Made by a program: the position numbers and the translations under genes
The notes under the pieces: model-generated
The model's database searches: none
What the model was told of the DNA's origin: nothing
The model's input: the letters and a program-made list of their open reading frames with translations, nothing else
Shown here: positions 5,528 to 7,024 of the stretch, one piece after another
Layout: each line of letters begins with the position of its first letter
How positions within the stretch are numbered: position 1 is the stretch's first letter
Assembly: GCA_019347855.1 (NCBI GenBank)
Contig: JAHWKO010000105.1
Span: 1 to 7,024, forward strand
Direction: 5' to 3'
Source of the DNA: Actinomycetota bacterium
GTDB lineage: Bacteria > Actinomycetota > Nitriliruptoria > Nitriliruptorales > JAHWKO01
Length of the DNA: 7,024 bases

Positions 5528-5612
5528 CCGGTTCGCCTCGGCGCGGCACCTCCGCCGACGAGCGACCTCCCAGAGGTAGCCTCCCGCCCGACACCCCTCA
5601 CCGAGGGACCGT

Positions 5613-6326
5613 ATGGACCAGGACGACGACGCGGTCGAGCTCGGCCTCGAAGGCGACGCCGCCGAGGTCGCCCGGCCCGACCTCCACCTCGACGCGCACC
5701 GCGAGCGCGTCGAGGCCACCCTGCGGTCGCTGCCCGACATCGTCGCCGTGCGGATCGTCGCGGGTATGGACCGTCCGGTGGACGAGCTCCACGTCGTCAC
5801 GACGCCCGCGCGCTCGCCGAAGCAGACGGTGCGGGACGTGCAGTCGTTGCTGTACGCCACCTACGGGCTGTCGATCGACCACCGAGTGGTCAGCGTCGTC
5901 CAGATCGCGGTCGACGGCAACGGGTACGCGCCGAGCGGCCGTCTCGCGATCGAGAAGGTCCAGGCCACACAGGATGGACTGGAGGTCAAGGTGGTGGTGA
6001 CGCTGCGCAACGGCGACGGTGACCACGAGGGCACGGCCTCGGGCCCCTCGTCAGCAGCGGGTCGCCACCGCACCGCCGCACGCGCCGTGCTCGAGGCTAT
6101 CCGCCCCGTCCTCGCGTCCCACGGCATGCTCGAGATCGAGGGCGCCACGGTCGAGCACCTCCTCGGCCAACGCGTCGCGGTCTCGTTCGTGCACCTGCAC
6201 GGCGGCACCGGTCAGCAGACCCTCGCCGGCACGGCGCTCGTGACCGACGACGATTCCGCAGCGATCGCCCGCAGCGTGCTGGACGCGCTGAACCGCGAGC
6301 TCCAGCGCGTAGGCGGGCACGACTGA
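5613..6326 (+). CDS. conserved-looking two-domain soluble protein, function unknown
   Basis: A 237-aa soluble protein with no signal peptide or membrane helix. The start is ATG 5613 with GAGGG at 5603-5607. After an acidic N-terminus (DQDDDAVELGLEGD), a first alpha/beta unit spans about 30-100: RVEATLRSLPDIVAVRIV, ELHVVTTPARSPKQTVRDVQ and LSIDHRVVSVVQI. The pattern resembles a small ferredoxin-like beta-alpha-beta sensory fold, and I have the impression of similar uncharacterised proteins in actinobacteria and Firmicutes. A second unit spans about 112-234: VKVVVTLRNGD, ASGPSSAAGRHRTAARAVLE, LLGQRVAVSFVHLH, GTALVTDDDSAAIARSVLDA. Its GxAxGP...AA pattern recalls small dimeric alpha/beta regulatory domains. 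No catalytic motif is evident. It is convergent with bldD, with 9 bp between the stops, and divergent from the HD-GYP operon. Function is unassigned. Confidence 0.8.
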   Translation: MDQDDDAVELGLEGDAAEVARPDLHLDAHRERVEATLRSLPDIVAVRIVAGMDRPVDELHVVTTPARSPKQTVRDVQSLLYATYGLSIDHRVVSVVQIAVDGNGYAPSGRLAIEKVQATQDGLEVKVVVTLRNGDGDHEGTASGPSSAAGRHRTAARAVLEAIRPVLASHGMLEIEGATVEHLLGQRVAVSFVHLHGGTGQQTLAGTALVTDDDSAAIARSVLDALNRELQRVGGHD

Positions 6327-6335
6327 CGGTCGCGG

Positions 6336-6797
6336 TCACCCCTCGGCGAGGATCCCCTCGTCGCGTAGGCCGTCGACCAGCGCGTCGGGTTGCGTGCCCA
6401 TGATCACGGCGAGCGCCCGCAGGTCGGCGGCGCGTACCGACAGGACCTGCCGGTTGAAGTCGCCGCGTTCGACCTGGATCGACTCGCAGTAGCGCTTGAC
6501 GCCGGCCCAGCGGTCGGAGTCGTCGAGCTTGGACAGGTCGATCACGACGCCCCGGCTCTGATCGACCGGCTGGGGGGTGTCGTCACGTGGGAGCACCTCG
6601 GAGGGCGACACGCCGTAGAACTCGGCCAGCTCACACAGGCGGGCGGCGCTGATGTTGCGGTCGCCCCGCTCGTACGAGCCGACGACGGCAGCCTTCCACT
6701 TCCCGTCGGAGCGCCGTTCGACGTCCTGGAGCGACATCCCCTGTTGCATGCGGATCCGCCGCAGCCGGGTCCCGACATCCTCCGCGTACGTGGTCAC
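6336..6797 (-). CDS. bldD: BldD-family c-di-GMP-responsive transcriptional regulator
   Basis: A 153-aa protein (S. coelicolor BldD is 167 aa). The N-terminal Xre-type helix-turn-helix (about 4-65) keeps LRRIRMQQGMSLQDVE, WKAAVVGSYERGDR (34-47) and LCELAEFYGVSPSEVLP, nearly BldD word for word. The C-terminal domain (about 84-150) has KRYCESIQVERGDFNRQVLS and LRALAVIMGTQP. It holds the bipartite ligand signature RXD-X8-RXXD as Arg111-Gly-Asp113, eight residues, Arg122-Ala-Ala-Asp125 (RQDD in Streptomyces). In Streptomyces this site binds a c-di-GMP tetramer that dimerises BldD and lets it repress developmental genes. The start is the GTG at 6797-6795, with GGAGG 7 nt upstream; an ATG at 6833 would add 12 residues from inside a hairpin with no ribosome site. 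A BldD box lies about 46-60 nt upstream, suggesting autoregulation. Confidence 0.93.
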   Translation of the reverse strand: MTTYAEDVGTRLRRIRMQQGMSLQDVERRSDGKWKAAVVGSYERGDRNISAARLCELAEFYGVSPSEVLPRDDTPQPVDQSRGVVIDLSKLDDSDRWAGVKRYCESIQVERGDFNRQVLSVRAADLRALAVIMGTQPDALVDGLRDEGILAEG

Positions 6798-6814
6798 ACC
6801 GATCCCTCCCGCAT

Positions 6815-6834
6815 GGTGGCCCGTCCGGGCCACC
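6815..6834 (-). promoter_or_regulatory. perfect 8-bp hairpin in the bldD 5' untranslated region
   Basis: GGTGGCCC-4 nt-GGGCCACC (6815-6822 and 6827-6834) is an uninterrupted inverted repeat; on the bldD mRNA strand the loop is GGAC. It lies between the BldD box and the ribosome site (GGAGG at about 6809-6805), ending about 5 nt before the latter. It could shape mRNA stability or ribosome access, or be a protein operator. It has no T-run, so it is not an intrinsic terminator for the upstream epimerase gene in the usual sense. Confidence 0.55.
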
Positions 6835-6842
6835 GGTGCATT

Positions 6843-6857
6843 GTCACACAGCGTGGT
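6843..6857. promoter_or_regulatory. candidate BldD box (autoregulatory operator) upstream of bldD
   Basis: The 15-mer GTCACACAGCGTGGT (plus strand) fits the BldD consensus nTnACnC(A/T)GnGTnAn, as recalled from Streptomyces work, at 8 of 9 fixed positions; only position 14 (G for A) fails. It lies 46-60 nt upstream of the bldD GTG, where a promoter would be; GACAAT (6845-6840, minus strand) is a possible -10. BldD repressing its own gene is established in Streptomyces. Confidence 0.65.
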
Positions 6858-6906
6858 CGTTGCGGCGACGAGGCGTTGCTGACCGTCCGTCGACCGCGTC
6901 GTCCCG

Positions 6907-7024
6907 TCACGCCCGGGCGTCCGCGGCCCAGCTCAGGGTGGCCGCGAGTCCCTCCTCGAGCGTCGTCCAGGGCTTCCACCCCAGTCCGGCGGCAGCCTTG
7001 CGGCAATCGAGCGCGTTGTGGCGC
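6907..7024 (-). CDS. NAD-dependent sugar-nucleotide epimerase/dehydratase, C-terminal end (partial)
   Basis: Only the last 38 residues and the TGA (6909-6907) are in the window; the gene enters from the right edge. The visible end reads RHNALDCRKAAAGLGWKP, then WTTLEEGLAATLSW. This is the typical tail of short-chain extended epimerases such as GalE- or RmlB-like proteins, where a (D/N)xxKAxxxLGWxPxxxLEEGLxxTxxW segment closes the substrate-binding domain. The Rossmann domain and catalytic YxxxK lie outside, so the exact substrate (UDP-, dTDP- or GDP-sugar) cannot be told. It is on the same strand as bldD and ends 109 bp before it. That gap holds bldD's own control sites, so the two may be separate transcription units. 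Confidence 0.7.
   Translation of the reverse strand, partial: RHNALDCRKAAAGLGWKPWTTLEEGLAATLSWAADARA

Larger units (their letters stand above)
5156..5612. other. 457-bp gene-free region between the HD-GYP operon and the plus-strand gene
   Basis: No convincing protein gene lies here. The longer open frames on the plus strand (from 5154, 5228 and 5506) lack ribosome sites and have no recognisable content. The region is less GC-rich than its neighbours, especially 5448-5490 (many TAT/CTA steps), as promoter DNA often is in a high-GC genome. It should hold divergent promoters: one toward the short ORF/HD-GYP genes on the minus strand and one toward the gene at 5613. I could not identify a clear -35/-10 pair. 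TTGAGT on the minus strand (5485-5480) is a possible -35, but no good -10 stands 17 nt on. It contains the candidate folded leader and three inverted repeats listed separately. Confidence 0.6.

Noticed and set aside
6794..6814. Six-codon upstream ORF (ATG at 6814, TGA at 6796-6794) whose stop overlaps the bldD GTG start
   Set aside because: Its ATG has no ribosome site and sits directly after the hairpin. The GGAGG inside it is correctly spaced for the bldD GTG, so the mini-ORF is probably incidental.

Overview
The window is about 70% GC, with dense, short-spaced genes, many GTG starts and GTGA stop/start overlaps. It contains a recognisable BldD orthologue, a PdtaS-type histidine kinase and a DUF5317 membrane protein. 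Together these point to a chromosomal segment of an actinomycete (Actinomycetota), quite possibly a deep-branching one; I cannot name the genus from sequence alone. I see no phage, transposon, CRISPR, tRNA or rRNA.

Layout. (a) 1-1852, minus strand: a tight four-gene run. In order of transcription it holds a 4-TM protein of unknown function, an enoyl-CoA hydratase/isomerase (GTGA overlap), an 89-aa stand-alone sigma-70 region-4-like protein, and the first 109 residues of a PdtaS-like sensor kinase that runs off the left edge. (b) 1950-2558, plus strand: a DUF5317 membrane protein, divergent from (a) across about 97 bp. (c) 5155-2605, minus strand: a previously unlisted 25-codon ORF with a near-perfect Shine-Dalgarno, then a membrane-anchored HD-GYP phosphodiesterase with all motifs intact, then a second membrane protein with a decayed HD domain that overlaps it by GTGA. 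(d) 5156-5612: a 457-bp gene-free region holding a candidate structured 5' leader for (c) and several inverted repeats. (e) 5613-6326, plus strand: an unrecognised two-domain soluble protein. (f) 6797-6336, minus strand: bldD, with a good BldD box and a perfect 8-bp hairpin in its own upstream region. (g) 7024-6907: the C-terminal end of a probable NAD-dependent sugar-nucleotide epimerase.

Theme. Several genes belong to families tied to cyclic di-GMP. HD-GYP proteins degrade it. BldD is the best-known actinobacterial c-di-GMP-responsive master repressor, and this copy keeps the full RXD-X8-RXXD ligand signature. PdtaS has been reported in mycobacteria to bind c-di-GMP through its N-terminal domain. 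The degenerate HD protein may be a regulatory partner of the intact one. Whether these act as one circuit is inference. The most novel-looking element is the short hydrophobic peptide gene and the foldable leader in front of the HD-GYP gene pair.
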